Source: Hydrogenophaga sp. (GTDB taxonomy: Bacteria; Pseudomonadota; Gammaproteobacteria; Burkholderiales; Burkholderiaceae_C). From it: 64,000 bases of DNA. Shown here one piece after another: positions 42,435 to 51,894 of this stretch (its first letter is position 1; each line of letters begins with the position of its first letter). The notes beneath the pieces are model-generated. The model made no database searches. It saw only the letters and a list, made by a program, of their open reading frames with translations, and was not told the origin of the DNA. The translations under genes were made by a program, and so were the position numbers. The DNA lies in assembly GCF_011390835.1 (NCBI RefSeq), contig NZ_JAABRQ010000001.1, forward strand, positions 124,001 through 188,000, given 5' to 3'.

Positions 42435-43288
42435 TAATTGGGGTCAGATTCCAATTACTTTGGGATCACAGCATGAAGCATTTAATTGGGGACATATTAA
42501 AGGTTCGGCGTTGCCCGGGGGGGGGCGAGGCTCAGGCTTCGCGCGGCACCGAGAACGGGCGCCCCGCCTTCAAGCGTGTCGCACGGCGCTCGGTGCGGCG
42601 CTGAAGATCAGCCAGAAAGTCAGCACTTCCTAACGCCCAGCCCTTGAGCGTGGCGTCGGTCAAGGCCTGCTGGTCGGCAGCGCTCAGGCCGCCCTGCACC
42701 AGTTCTGCATAGGCCGCCTCGCGGGCAAACGGCGTGTTGCCCAGCACCCAGAACAAGGGGTGCGGCGTGATGAGTTTGTCGTGCTGCAAGCCAATGTTGT
42801 GCCCGTGGCTGGACCACGGGTAGTCCCGCGCCTGCGCCACCAGGCCAGCGCGCACCGGGTTGAGGTCGATGTAGGCCATGCAGGCCAGCAGGTAGCGGTC
42901 GGGTTCGATCAGTGTGGAACGGTAGCGCCCCTCCCACAGCGTGCCGCTGCGACCATGCGCGTCGTTGAAATGGCGCACATAGCGCCGCCCCACCGCCTGC
43001 ATCATCTGCGGCAAGCTGCTGTCGGTCCCCGGTGTGACCAACAGATGAAAGTGGTTGCTCATGAGCACATAGGCATGCACTGCCACCTGGAACTTCTCTG
43101 CGTACTCGGCCCAGAGCGCGAGCAGTGCGTGCCGGTCTGCATCGCTGGCGAAAATGGCCTGGCGGTTATTGCCCCGCTGAATCACATGGTGCGGGTAACC
43201 CGGAATGATGAGGCGGGGAAGACGGGCCATGGGTGGATGGGTGTTTGGCGTTCAGGGTAGTCAGCACATGATAATTGGAATCTGACCC
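42435..43288 (-). mobile_element. REP-associated tyrosine transposase element with 17-bp inverted ends
   Basis: A single transposase gene is bounded by GGGTCAGATTCCAATTA at 42441-42457 and its exact inverse at 43272-43288. The left end is itself palindromic (TAATTGG, nine bases, CCAATTA; 42435-42457). A related motif AATTGGGGACATATT occurs at 42484-42498. No flanking target duplication was identified. The whole unit of about 0.85 kb sits between the gltB promoter and the AT-rich islet. Confidence 0.6.
42532..43230 (-). CDS. REP-associated tyrosine transposase (IS200-like HUH/Y1 family)
   Basis: RAYT proteins are single-copy domesticated relatives of IS200/IS605 transposases that act on palindromic repeats. 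The 232-residue protein starts ARLPRLIIPGYPHHVIQRGN and has the HUH metal motif MSNHFHLLV (His60, His62), a candidate nucleophile Tyr84 in GRRYVRHFND, and the conserved GRSGTLWEGRYRS followed by CMAYIDLNPVRAGLV. The frame is intact, so activity is possible. The C-terminal 80 residues are variable in the family. Confidence 0.9.
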   Translation of the reverse strand: MARLPRLIIPGYPHHVIQRGNNRQAIFASDADRHALLALWAEYAEKFQVAVHAYVLMSNHFHLLVTPGTDSSLPQMMQAVGRRYVRHFNDAHGRSGTLWEGRYRSTLIEPDRYLLACMAYIDLNPVRAGLVAQARDYPWSSHGHNIGLQHDKLITPHPLFWVLGNTPFAREAAYAELVQGGLSAADQQALTDATLKGWALGSADFLADLQRRTERRATRLKAGRPFSVPREA

Positions 43289-43327
43289 TTATTTTCTCTA
43301 AATACTTCCGGTGCATGAACCACCTTA

Positions 43328-43471
43328 TCAATCACCATTCTGCAAAACTTTTGCAAAAAGCGCCCATCCAATTAGAGTGAATACGCAAACCACAAAAATC
43401 CAATAGATTGCCTTTTCAAACCGAGACATCCGATCCCAAGTCTCTTTATTTGGCCCTCCGGGTGCTACCAT
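43328..43471 (-). CDS. Possible small single-pass membrane protein (hypothetical)
   Basis: From the ATG at 43471 the frame encodes 47 residues: MVAPGGPNKETWDRMSRFEK, then the hydrophobic stretch AIYWIFVVCVFTLIGWALF, then AKVLQNGD. AAAGG lies about eleven bases upstream. The frame remains open to 43606 (TTG), which would give 92 residues. The AT content is clearly higher than in surrounding genes. I recognise no family; the transmembrane segment is the only visible feature. Confidence 0.35.
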   Translation of the reverse strand: MVAPGGPNKETWDRMSRFEKAIYWIFVVCVFTLIGWALFAKVLQNGD

Positions 43472-43500
43472 ATTTTGATGACCTTTAAGAATGTAATAGA

Positions 43501-43731
43501 TTATGGCAGATTGATATCGAATTCCGACCGCCCCATCCTTAACTTCAAATAAACAGAAACCAGAATAAACACTATCGAAAATGAACTCACCCCAGCCAAA
43601 AAGCAATCTTGCATCATTATGCTAGCCAAAGGCCTTGGAGCAAAAGGGAAAAGTAGAGCAGAGATAACCAAGAGCGCCAAAGAAAGCACATGTGTACGCT
43701 GGTTGTGAATCGCGATACCGAGATGACTCAA
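43501..43731 (-). CDS. Possible small two-helix membrane protein (hypothetical)
   Basis: The frame gives about 76 residues from a TTG at 43731, with two hydrophobic segments (VLSLALLVISALLFPFA and FLAGVSSFSIVFILVSVYL) and a charged end RMGRSEFDINLP. No ATG or GTG and no ribosome site is present, and the open frame continues upstream for fourteen protein-like codons (INIIGGIAGS) to a TAG. It may be the remnant of a longer gene. It precedes the other small ORF by 29 bases and shares its AT-rich composition. Confidence 0.3.
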   Translation of the reverse strand: MSHLGIAIHNQRTHVLSLALLVISALLFPFAPRPLASIMMQDCFLAGVSSFSIVFILVSVYLKLRMGRSEFDINLP

Positions 43732-43916
43732 CGAACCGGCAATACCGCCAATAATATTGATGTACCCGTGCTAATTTTGCGCCATCGCTGACACTCTTTG
43801 GTTGACGAGTCGGGCAAATCTGACAGTCGATTCATTGTCGATCGAGGCTATTGGTGGGACTATTGAGCACGAAACTTTGAACTGGGTTCTGACGCCACTC
43901 ATGCGTACTGGCCCTG

Positions 43917-44654
43917 TCAGCCCGTAGCCATCAGTACCAAACCCAAAACCGCAAACGATGCCAGAAAAAGGCGTTTGAACAGGGCTTCAGACAACCTTTT
44001 CTGAATCAGGGTGCCCAGCACCAGGCCCAAGGCCACCGGCACACACGCAGCCAGTGATGCCTGGCTCAGCGCCATGGTGGTCTTGCCCATCAACCAGAGC
44101 GAGCCCAGCATGCCAACGGCAGACAGCAAATAGAGCATGCCCATGGCACCGAGCAAGTCTGCCTTGGACAGTCCGACAGCGCGCAAATACATCACGCCCG
44201 GTACCGAAAAACAGCCTGTCATTCCTGTGAGCACCGCGTTCAGCGAGCCGGCCACGAACGCGACGGTCGGGTTCTGCGCCCAGGGGAAAACCCGGTCTTT
44301 GCCCCACAGTGTCCACACGCTGTAAATCAAGATGATGAGGCCCAACAAGCGCTGGTAAGGCATTGCAGGCACATAGACAATGGCAGCTACACCCAGTGGG
44401 ATCAACCACACCGCCGCCAACATGAATACCCAGAGCCGGCGGGCGATGCGACGCCAATCACCATTGACCCACATCTGCCACACGTTGGTCGCGATGGTCG
44501 GAAGGGCAATGAGCAGCATAGCCGTTGGGATGTCCACCACCAGTGCACCCAAGCCAATGCCAATGGTCGGCAGCCCGAACCCGACGGTACCTTTGACCAG
44601 CCCCCCCAGCAGGAAAATCAGCGCAAGCAGCATCAAGCTGTGGGTGGTCAACAT
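43917..44654 (-). CDS. TauE/SafE-family (sulfite exporter-like) membrane protein
   Basis: This family exports or imports small organic anions, often sulfur compounds. The 245-residue protein has seven or eight hydrophobic helices and the repeated glycine-rich motifs LGGLVKGTVGFGLPTIGIGL and GSLNAVLTGMTGCFSVPGVM, one in each half as usual for the family. The substrate cannot be inferred; neighbours are a transposase islet and an MFS transporter. The 235-base gap upstream, to 44889, holds no gene that I can see. Confidence 0.9.
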   Translation of the reverse strand: MLTTHSLMLLALIFLLGGLVKGTVGFGLPTIGIGLGALVVDIPTAMLLIALPTIATNVWQMWVNGDWRRIARRLWVFMLAAVWLIPLGVAAIVYVPAMPYQRLLGLIILIYSVWTLWGKDRVFPWAQNPTVAFVAGSLNAVLTGMTGCFSVPGVMYLRAVGLSKADLLGAMGMLYLLSAVGMLGSLWLMGKTTMALSQASLAACVPVALGLVLGTLIQKRLSEALFKRLFLASFAVLGLVLMATG

Positions 44655-44889
44655 GTTTCAGGGCACTCCGCACGGGATGGCGGCAGTATGCATGAGAGTC
44701 TGCACAGACGCCTGTCTCGCATCCCAAATCAAAATTATTGGGGCGCTAGAGGGTACTGGCTGCCCTGGGCCATGGAGCCCTCACCCTGGGGCCATACGCG
44801 AGCAAGGGGAGAGGCTGCGTGTGGGTACGCCCCGGTATGAACCTTCTGGCCGAACTCAGGGCAATATCGCACCAGTGGCTTCGCAACCC

Positions 44890-46134
44890 TCAGACAGCAG
44901 GCGACTTCCCAGGCCTTCCATGCCCCGCCCACACCCGCTGCAATTGAAGGGCCACCCCCACCCCCAACAACGAACACGCGCCCGTGGCCATCCAAGTCCA
45001 GTGCCAGCCGCCCACCTGCACCGCCAGCCAGGCCACGGTTGGTGGGCCCACGAACTGGCCCAGGGCGGAGAGTTGCTGCATCCAGCCCACGGTTGTGGAG
45101 ACGGTGTCGGCATCGGGCGCGAGGTGCACGGCGACGCCAAACAGGGTGCCAGGAATGAGGCCGCCGACGGCAGAGAACACCAGCACGGCCAAGTATTGCA
45201 ACCACAACGGACCCACGTCGCCGAAGGCCATTGCCGCACCCAGCGCCATGCTGATGTAGGCCGCCTGCAGCACCCGGCCCGGTCGGGCACCACTGGCTAG
45301 CAGGCGGCCGGCAGCCACATTGCCCAGCATGTTGACGCCGGCGGCCAGTGCGGTGAGCGCACCCAGGACAGCCCCGCTGTATCCCGCCTGGTGGTAAAGC
45401 GTAGGCAGGAAACCGATCACCGCCAGCCACTGGCCAGAGTAGAGAAAAAACGCCAAGCCAACCAACCAGGGACCTGGTGAATGCAGCGTGCGCTGCAGTC
45501 GCGGGCCAAGCGCGGCCACACCACCCGACGCAGCCAGCGCCGCAGGCGGCGACACCCGCCAGCTGAACACCGCGCAAGCCAGCAAGGCCAGCGCGCTCAG
45601 GATCAGCCAGGTGCCACGCCATCCGACACCACCGATAAGCGCCGCGCCGAGCAAGAGCGCCAGCGCGGTACCGAGCGGCATGTAGGCGCCCCACCAGCCC
45701 AGCGCGCGCGCCAAGGTGGGCGCGTGCATCACGCGTTGGCGCAGCAGTCCAGGGGCGGGCAGCACCGCCAGCAAGAAGCCCAGACCCTCAACCACCCGCG
45801 AGGCCAGCAACCAGCCTACGCCGGGCGCCAGCGCACCCAGCGCGCTGCCCGCCGCCAGCAGCAACAGGCCCACCTGCATGACGCGCCGCGGCCCGACCCG
45901 ATCGGCCAGCAGGCCGACGAACAGGCCCAGCGTCATACCCGCGAGTTGAACCAGCGAGAGCAAAAAACCGGCCTGAATCAGGCTCAGGTCCAGCGCGATC
46001 TGGAGCACTGGGATGGCCACCGGCAGCTTGCCGATGTGCAGCGCGGCGGTGACGCCCACGCCAAACACCAGCCAGGCCAGGCGCTGCGCTGAGCGTGCTG
46101 ACGCGTCCGGTGGAGCCTGAAGCTCGGCAGCCAA
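44890..46134 (-). CDS. MFS transporter, CynX/NimT-like
   Basis: The 414-residue protein has about twelve hydrophobic helices and the MFS loop motif GLLADRVGPRRVMQVG between helices 2 and 3. The overall pattern (ALHIGKLPVAIPVLQIALDL, then GWWGAYMPLGTALALLLG) resembles the cyanate/nitroimidazole-type MFS group. The substrate is unknown. The gene is five bases downstream of dgt on the same strand and may be co-transcribed with it. Confidence 0.88.
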   Translation of the reverse strand: MAAELQAPPDASARSAQRLAWLVFGVGVTAALHIGKLPVAIPVLQIALDLSLIQAGFLLSLVQLAGMTLGLFVGLLADRVGPRRVMQVGLLLLAAGSALGALAPGVGWLLASRVVEGLGFLLAVLPAPGLLRQRVMHAPTLARALGWWGAYMPLGTALALLLGAALIGGVGWRGTWLILSALALLACAVFSWRVSPPAALAASGGVAALGPRLQRTLHSPGPWLVGLAFFLYSGQWLAVIGFLPTLYHQAGYSGAVLGALTALAAGVNMLGNVAAGRLLASGARPGRVLQAAYISMALGAAMAFGDVGPLWLQYLAVLVFSAVGGLIPGTLFGVAVHLAPDADTVSTTVGWMQQLSALGQFVGPPTVAWLAVQVGGWHWTWMATGACSLLGVGVALQLQRVWAGHGRPGKSPAV

Positions 46135-46139
46135 GGGTT

Positions 46140-47342
46140 TCAGGGAAACAGCACGCGACCGAACAAACGCTCATGCTCGCGGATGGCGAACCGGTCGGTC
46201 ATGCCGGCGATGTAGTCGGCCACGGCACGCGCGCGTTGTCGCGGCGAGGCGTGGGGCAACACGTGGGAATCGGGCATCTCCTCAGGCGCGTCGAGATAAC
46301 GCGTGAACAGATCGCTCACCACGCGGCGTGCGCGGTCCGTGGTTTCCATGACCTGCGGATGCCGGTACAAGTTGCGCAAGAGGAAGGACTTGAGTACCTG
46401 GCTCTCGGCGCGCATGGCAGGCGAAAACGCCACCAGCGGCGGCGCTCGGCGTACCGCGTCGGCGTCGGGGAGGTTGAGCACATCGATGGCCGCTTGGGTG
46501 GTGCGGATCACGTCGTAGACCTGCTCGCTGAGCATCAGGCGGATGGACTCAAACAGCAGGCGGCGACCTTCCAGCTTTGGGTGATCGGTTAGGGCCTGCG
46601 CGCGGAAACGCTCGAACAGCGGCACCTCGGCGAGCTGCTCCAGAGACAACAGGCCGGAGCGCACACCGTCGTCTATGTCGTGCGCGTTGTAGGCAATCTC
46701 GTCAGCCAGGTTGCAGAGCTGGGCTTCGATAGATGGCGAGCCGCCGTTCAGAAAACGAGCGGCCACGCCACCCGGCTCTTGCACCTCCAGGCGCTGCGCG
46801 TTGGCGCGCGAGCAGTGTTTGAGAATGCCTTCCCGGGTTTCAAAGCAGAGGTTGAGTCCATCGAAGCTGGGGTAGCGCTCTTCTAGCTGATCGACTACGC
46901 GCAGGCTTTGCAGGTTGTGTTCAAACCCCCAGCCGAGTGCATCACCGTCTGAATCGGGGTCGGCCAGCGCTTGCAGGCTGGCGTGCAGGGCGTCTTGGCC
47001 CGCGTGACCGAAGGGTGTGTGGCCCAGATCGTGCGCCAGCGCGATGGCCTCCACCAGGTCTTCGTTGAGCCGCAGTGAGCGCGCGATGCTGCGAGCGAGC
47101 TGAGCCACTTCCAGCGAGTGGGTGAGGCGGGTGCGAAACAAATCGCCCTCATGATTCAGGAACACCTGGGTCTTGTAGACCAAGCGACGAAACGCGGTGG
47201 AATGGATGACGCGATCGCGATCGCGCTGATACGCTGTTCGCGTGGGCGCCTCGGGCTGAGGGAAACGACGGCCGCGGCTGCGGGCGGAGTCGCTGGCGTA
47301 AGGGGCGAGGCCTGTCAAGCCGGCCTCACTTGCAGCGCTCAT
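46140..47342 (-). CDS. dgt: dGTP triphosphohydrolase-like HD protein
   Basis: Dgt-type enzymes cleave dNTPs to nucleoside and triphosphate. The 400-residue protein has the opening [20 protein letters not shown], the HD metal motifs [17 protein letters not shown] and [15 protein letters not shown], and [13 protein letters not shown]. It belongs to the shorter 'Dgt-like' type rather than the long E. coli form. It overlaps the aroB stop (ATGA), completing pilMNOPQ-aroKB-dgt. Confidence 0.94.
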   Translation of the reverse strand: MSAASEAGLTGLAPYASDSARSRGRRFPQPEAPTRTAYQRDRDRVIHSTAFRRLVYKTQVFLNHEGDLFRTRLTHSLEVAQLARSIARSLRLNEDLVEAIALAHDLGHTPFGHAGQDALHASLQALADPDSDGDALGWGFEHNLQSLRVVDQLEERYPSFDGLNLCFETREGILKHCSRANAQRLEVQEPGGVAARFLNGGSPSIEAQLCNLADEIAYNAHDIDDGVRSGLLSLEQLAEVPLFERFRAQALTDHPKLEGRRLLFESIRLMLSEQVYDVIRTTQAAIDVLNLPDADAVRRAPPLVAFSPAMRAESQVLKSFLLRNLYRHPQVMETTDRARRVVSDLFTRYLDAPEEMPDSHVLPHASPRQRARAVADYIAGMTDRFAIREHERLFGRVLFP

Positions 47343-48475
47343 GCCGGGATGCAGCTGGCGTCGATCACCTTCGCCACCAAAGCGTCGGGCGCGCTGCGCA
47401 CCGTGGCCAGACCCGGCCCGTCGATCAGCACAAACTTGATCTCGCCGGCCTCGGCCTTTTTGTCCACGCGCATCAACGACAAGTAGCGGTTGGAGTTGTC
47501 AGCCGCATCAAGCACCGGCGCCACCACCGGCAAACCCGCGCGGCGCACCAGCGACGTCAACCGCTCGACAAAAGCCGCGTCGACCAGTCCCAGGGCCTCT
47601 GACAGGCGCGCGGCCATGACCAGACCGCAACCCACTGCTTCGCCATGCAGCCACTGGCCGTAGCCCAGGCCAGCCTCGATGGCATGACCGAAGGTGTGGC
47701 CAAAATTGAGGATGGCGCGCAAGCCGGACTCCCGTTCGTCCTGGCCCACCACCCAGGCCTTGATCTCGCAGCTTCGGCGCACCGCGTAGGCCATCGCATG
47801 GGACTCTTGCATGAGCAGTTCGTCCAGATGCGATTCGATCCACTCGAAGAACGCCATGTCAGCGATGGGGCCGTACTTGATCACCTCGGCCAAACCGGCG
47901 CTCAGTTCACGCGCTGGCAAGGTCTTGAGCGTATCCAGATCGCAGATGACGCGCAGCGGCTGATAAAAGGCGCCGATCATGTTCTTGCCCAGCGGGTGGT
48001 TGATGGCTGTTTTGCCACCCACGGAAGAATCCACCTGAGCCAGCAATGTGGTCGGCACCTGCACAAACGGCACGCCGCGCATGTAGCTAGAGGCTGCAAA
48101 TCCAGTCATGTCGCCGACGACACCGCCACCGAGCGCGAACAGCACCGTCTTGCGGTCACAGGCGTGAGAGAGCAGCTCGTCAAAAATCCGGTTGAGAGTC
48201 TCCCAGGTCTTGAAGCTCTCTCCATCGGGCAGTTCGACCGTGTGCACCCGTTCGTACCGGCCAGCCAGCGCGGCTTGCAGACGCTGCGCATACAGCGGAG
48301 CGACGGTGGTGTTGGTCACGATCAGCGCGGTGGCAGCCCTCGGCAGGCCGGCGTAGCTGGTGTTGGCATCCAGCAGACCGGTTCCAATCAGGATGGGATA
48401 GCTGCGGTCGGCCAAATCGATGTCGACCTGTTGCGGACCGGTGGTCGCTCCGGCGGGAATGGATTGAGGCGTCAT
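47339..48475 (-). CDS. aroB: 3-dehydroquinate synthase AroB
   Basis: AroB cyclises DAHP to 3-dehydroquinate in the shikimate pathway using NAD+ and a divalent metal. The 378-residue protein has [14 protein letters not shown], the NAD motif [36 protein letters not shown], and the metal histidines in [13 protein letters not shown] and LHGEAV. The ATG at 48475 has GGAGGG directly before it, unusually close. The longer frame upstream is intergenic and not conserved-looking. Confidence 0.96.
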   Translation of the reverse strand: MTPQSIPAGATTGPQQVDIDLADRSYPILIGTGLLDANTSYAGLPRAATALIVTNTTVAPLYAQRLQAALAGRYERVHTVELPDGESFKTWETLNRIFDELLSHACDRKTVLFALGGGVVGDMTGFAASSYMRGVPFVQVPTTLLAQVDSSVGGKTAINHPLGKNMIGAFYQPLRVICDLDTLKTLPARELSAGLAEVIKYGPIADMAFFEWIESHLDELLMQESHAMAYAVRRSCEIKAWVVGQDERESGLRAILNFGHTFGHAIEAGLGYGQWLHGEAVGCGLVMAARLSEALGLVDAAFVERLTSLVRRAGLPVVAPVLDAADNSNRYLSLMRVDKKAEAGEIKFVLIDGPGLATVRSAPDALVAKVIDASCIPA

Positions 48476-48640
48476 CCCTCCGAGTTTAGGGCAGGCCCAT
48501 GCGACAGGCACTGCTGCGGCGCGTGGTACTGCTCCGTGACCCGCACGCAAGGCAACTCCTGGCCAGACGTAGCAAGCAGATGGCCCGATCCAGGCAACAT
48601 GAATTCGGCGGCACGCCGGGCTCAAAGCCCAAGCGTGAAA

Positions 48641-49192
48641 TCAGGTTTTCGGCGTTACCGCCGGCTGAGAGGGAGCAACAAGCCCGGCCATTTCGAGCTG
48701 CATCAAGATCATGTTGACCAAGGTCGCCACCGAAGGCCGCCCCGTTTCGATCACGAAGTGCGCGGTTTCGCGATACAAAGGATCGCGCTCTTCGTACAGA
48801 TCGCGCAGCCGTTGCAAGGGGTCCTCTACCTGCAGCAGCGGACGCTTTCGGTCGTGGCGCAACCGGCGGAACAACTCTTCTGGAGTGGATCGAAGATAGA
48901 CCACCTGCCCCCGTTCGCGCAGGCGCTGCCGGTTCATGGGGCGCAAAACCGAGCCACCACCCGTTGAGATGACTGCAGGCTCTCCCCGGCTGATTTCATC
49001 CAGCACACTGGACTCGATCTCGCGAAAGCGCTCTTCTCCCGCGTGTTCGAAATACTCACGGATTGAGCAGCCTAGTCTCTGCTCGATCACATGATCCGAG
49101 TCCAGGAAGGGCAGCTGCAAACGCCGCGATAGCTGCCTTCCAACGGTGGATTTGCCGGAACCCGGCAGACCCACGAGAACCAGTCTCTTCAC
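48641..49192 (-). CDS. aroK: Shikimate kinase AroK
   Basis: AroK phosphorylates shikimate at the 3-position. The 183-residue protein has the P-loop VGLPGSGKSTVGRQLSRRL, the shikimate-binding DSDHVIEQ and VISTGGGSVLRP, and the lid region RHDRKRPLLQ. It sits between pilQ (39 bases away) and aroB, the conserved context that suggests coordinate expression of the pilus secretin genes with aromatic synthesis. Confidence 0.96.
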   Translation of the reverse strand: MKRLVLVGLPGSGKSTVGRQLSRRLQLPFLDSDHVIEQRLGCSIREYFEHAGEERFREIESSVLDEISRGEPAVISTGGGSVLRPMNRQRLRERGQVVYLRSTPEELFRRLRHDRKRPLLQVEDPLQRLRDLYEERDPLYRETAHFVIETGRPSVATLVNMILMQLEMAGLVAPSQPAVTPKT

Positions 49193-49231
49193 GAAGGAAC
49201 TATTCCGCCGCGACCGACCTGGTCAACAAGT

Positions 49232-51343
49232 TCAACGCGACACACCGCGATCCGAAATCACACGGGGTGTGAGGAAGATCAGCAGCTCTGAGCGGTTGGT
49301 TGTGCGATTCCTGTTCTTGAACAGGTTGCCGACATATGGAAGATCGCCCAATACAGGCACCTTGGATGTATCTTCCGACTCCAGCAACTCAAAGATGCCG
49401 CCGATGACCACAGTGCCGCCATTTTCAACCAGCACTTGGGTTTGAACCCGTTTGGTGTTGATAGCGATACCTTGCGCAGTGGTTTCGCCACGGCTATCTT
49501 TGGTGACATCCACGTCCAGAATGATGTTGCCTTCTGGCGTGATCTGCGGAGTCACTTCCAGCTTCAAATTGGCCTTGCGGAAGGCAACCGCAGTGGCGCC
49601 ACTCGAAGTCGCGGTCTGGTAAGGAAACTCTGTACCTTGCTCGATCAGCGCCTTGACTTGGTCAGCCGTCACCACCCGTGGGCTGGAAACGATCTTTCCA
49701 CGCCCGTCTGCTTCCAGCGCAGAGATCTCCAAATTCAGGAAACGGCTCGTATTCAGAGAGTCAAACAATGACACCGCGAACGTGGCTGGTGAAAAACCGC
49801 CAGCTCCGCTTGAGGGAAGGTTCACGAAGGTGCCGTTGCCCACACCGGGAGCCGTAGCGCTGTAGCTACTGCCAAAACCCACTTGGTTGCGACCGCCGCC
49901 GAGCGCTCCGAGGTTGCTGCCGCCAAGACGCACGCCGAGTGATTTACCGAAGCGATCATCAGCCTCAACTATGCGCGCTTCTATCAGCACCTGACGGATG
50001 GGGATATCCAACTTTGCGATCAGGTCTTGCACCTGCTCAAGTTTGGACGGAATGTCGGTCACGAAAAGCTGGTTGGTGCGGGGCTCGGAGATCACGCTGC
50101 CGCGACTCGACAGGATACGCGCATTGGCTCCACCGGAACCCGATCCAGTAGAACCCGACGTCAACTGTGTCGCGATATCTGCCGCCTTGGCGTAGTTCAT
50201 CTGGAAGCCTTGTGTCCTCACAGATTCCAGGTTTTCAATAGATACCCTGGATTCCAGCTCCTGCTTCTCACGCGCCGAAATTTCATCTTTCGGTGCGATC
50301 CAGAGCACGTTTCCGCTCTTACGGACACCCAAGCCTTTGGCCTGCAAAATGATATCCAGCGCCTGATCCCAAGGAACGTCCTTCAGCCGAAGAGTGACAG
50401 CACCGGTGACCGAGTCGGAGGTCACCACGTTGAAATTGGTGAAGTCGGCGATCACCTGAAGCAACGAGCGCACTTCGATATTTTGGAAGTTCAACGAGAG
50501 CTTCTCACCGGTGAAGCCCACCCCTTGAGACAGCTTGTTGGGGTCGATCACGCGCTCACGAACCTCCAGCACAAACTGGTTGTCACTTTGATAGGCGGAG
50601 TGCTCCCAATTGCCTTTGGGTGTGACCAACATGCGCACCCGGTCTCCACTTTGGGAAGTCTCAATGGTTTGCACGGGTGTGCCGAAATCGGTGACGTCCA
50701 GACGACGGCGCAAGCCTTCTGGCAGCGAAGTCTTGAGGAAATCAACCACCAAGCTCTGGCCCTGCTGCCGGATATCGACGCCCACTTGATTGTTCGCAAG
50801 CTCCACCACAACACGGCCGGTATTGCCGGAGCCCATGCGGAAATCGATGTCACGGAGCGCAGCCACGTCACGGTTGCGGCTTTCAGCAAACGCGGGCGGT
50901 GTCGACTGGGTCTGTGCGACTGCTTCGGTACGATCCAGCACCACGATCAGGGCCTTGCCCTCGGTTCTTGCCTGGTAAGACGCCGCCTGCTTGAGGTTGA
51001 TCACCACGCGGGTTCGGTCTCCCGCTTGCACCACATTGGCCGAACGGAGATTGCCTTGATTGATCTCGACGGCGCTTCGTCCGACGTTATTCACGACGCC
51101 AGGGAAGTCGAGCGCGATGCGAGCTGGCGACTGGATGGTGAACCCGGTGGGCACAGCAAGCAGAGGTTCAGATGTCTCGATGCGAATAACTTCCACGCCA
51201 CCCTGCAAACCACCGGTCACGGACTGGATTGCATTTTGGGCCTGAGCCCACACTGACGACAAAAGCAGTCCGGATAAGAGCAAAGATTGCCCAATGATGC
51301 GCAGCATGGAATCCGAGCCCTTGGCCTTTTTATGTTTGATCAT
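49232..51343 (-). CDS. pilQ: Type IV pilus outer-membrane secretin PilQ
   Basis: PilQ forms the outer-membrane pore for the pilus. The 703-residue precursor has a signal peptide (LRIIGQSLLLSGLLLSSVWA), two AMIN-type beta domains that bind peptidoglycan, an N0/STN domain (LSLNFQNIEVRSLLQVIADF), an N1 domain, and the C-terminal secretin domain ending VPVLGDLPYVGNLFKNRNR. The start overlaps the pilP stop as ATGA. All expected domains are present. Confidence 0.97.
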   Translation of the reverse strand: MIKHKKAKGSDSMLRIIGQSLLLSGLLLSSVWAQAQNAIQSVTGGLQGGVEVIRIETSEPLLAVPTGFTIQSPARIALDFPGVVNNVGRSAVEINQGNLRSANVVQAGDRTRVVINLKQAASYQARTEGKALIVVLDRTEAVAQTQSTPPAFAESRNRDVAALRDIDFRMGSGNTGRVVVELANNQVGVDIRQQGQSLVVDFLKTSLPEGLRRRLDVTDFGTPVQTIETSQSGDRVRMLVTPKGNWEHSAYQSDNQFVLEVRERVIDPNKLSQGVGFTGEKLSLNFQNIEVRSLLQVIADFTNFNVVTSDSVTGAVTLRLKDVPWDQALDIILQAKGLGVRKSGNVLWIAPKDEISAREKQELESRVSIENLESVRTQGFQMNYAKAADIATQLTSGSTGSGSGGANARILSSRGSVISEPRTNQLFVTDIPSKLEQVQDLIAKLDIPIRQVLIEARIVEADDRFGKSLGVRLGGSNLGALGGGRNQVGFGSSYSATAPGVGNGTFVNLPSSGAGGFSPATFAVSLFDSLNTSRFLNLEISALEADGRGKIVSSPRVVTADQVKALIEQGTEFPYQTATSSGATAVAFRKANLKLEVTPQITPEGNIILDVDVTKDSRGETTAQGIAINTKRVQTQVLVENGGTVVIGGIFELLESEDTSKVPVLGDLPYVGNLFKNRNRTTNRSELLIFLTPRVISDRGVSR

Positions 51344-51894
51344 TTCGAAGCGTCCTCTTGTAGCTGCAGCGCAGCCGGCCTTTCGGTCCATTCCCCCGAT
51401 GGGTCTTGCACGATTTCTCGCAAGGTGATGTCGGTCTCGGTGATCCGGTTCACCCGACCATAGTTTTGTCCAAGGTAGCTCCCAGTACGCACCTGATACA
51501 GCAGGCGGTCTACCTTGACCAAAGCCACTAACTGACCGTCCCGCGTCAAGCTGCCTACCATGCGCATGATGTCCAGCGGGTAAGCTTCAAGCGGTTGCTT
51601 GCGCCGGTTGAGTTCGGGCTCCAGCAGGGCCGAGTTGATGACCGTCGCAGCCAGACTGCCACGCATGACGCTGGCAAGTTTTTCACTGCTGAATGGCTCG
51701 GTGATTCGCTCGCTCAGGTAGGCCTGGGGTTCAAACTTGCTGGGCTCAGGGATGGCTGTGATTTGTGGCCTGATGCCATTACGCTCTTCCTGCATCCATT
51801 GCTGCAATTCGTCTTCTCCGGACGCCGTGCAGCCAGCGATTGTTGCCAATCCCGTCAAAACCAACCCGAGGGCAAAACTTTGGCGCTGCATCAT
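51340..51894 (-). CDS. pilP: Type IV pilus assembly lipoprotein PilP
   Basis: PilP is an inner-membrane lipoprotein that links PilNO to PilQ. The 184-residue precursor has a lipobox IAGC (Cys22), a disordered linker, and a C-terminal beta domain (SLTRDGQLVALVKVDRLLYQ, then GSYLGQNYGRVNRI). It overlaps both pilO and pilQ by a few bases, so the pilMNOPQ cistrons are tightly coupled. Confidence 0.95.
   Translation of the reverse strand: MMQRQSFALGLVLTGLATIAGCTASGEDELQQWMQEERNGIRPQITAIPEPSKFEPQAYLSERITEPFSSEKLASVMRGSLAATVINSALLEPELNRRKQPLEAYPLDIMRMVGSLTRDGQLVALVKVDRLLYQVRTGSYLGQNYGRVNRITETDITLREIVQDPSGEWTERPAALQLQEDASK

Noticed and set aside
42435-42498. Possible CRISPR-like spacing of the AATTGGGG motifs
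   Set aside because: Only two related motifs occur and there is no regular repeat-spacer pattern; they are better explained as transposase end sequences.
47645-48967. A 440-codon plus-strand frame opposite aroB and aroK
   Set aside because: It overlaps two enzymes with complete active-site motifs and has shadow-like composition.
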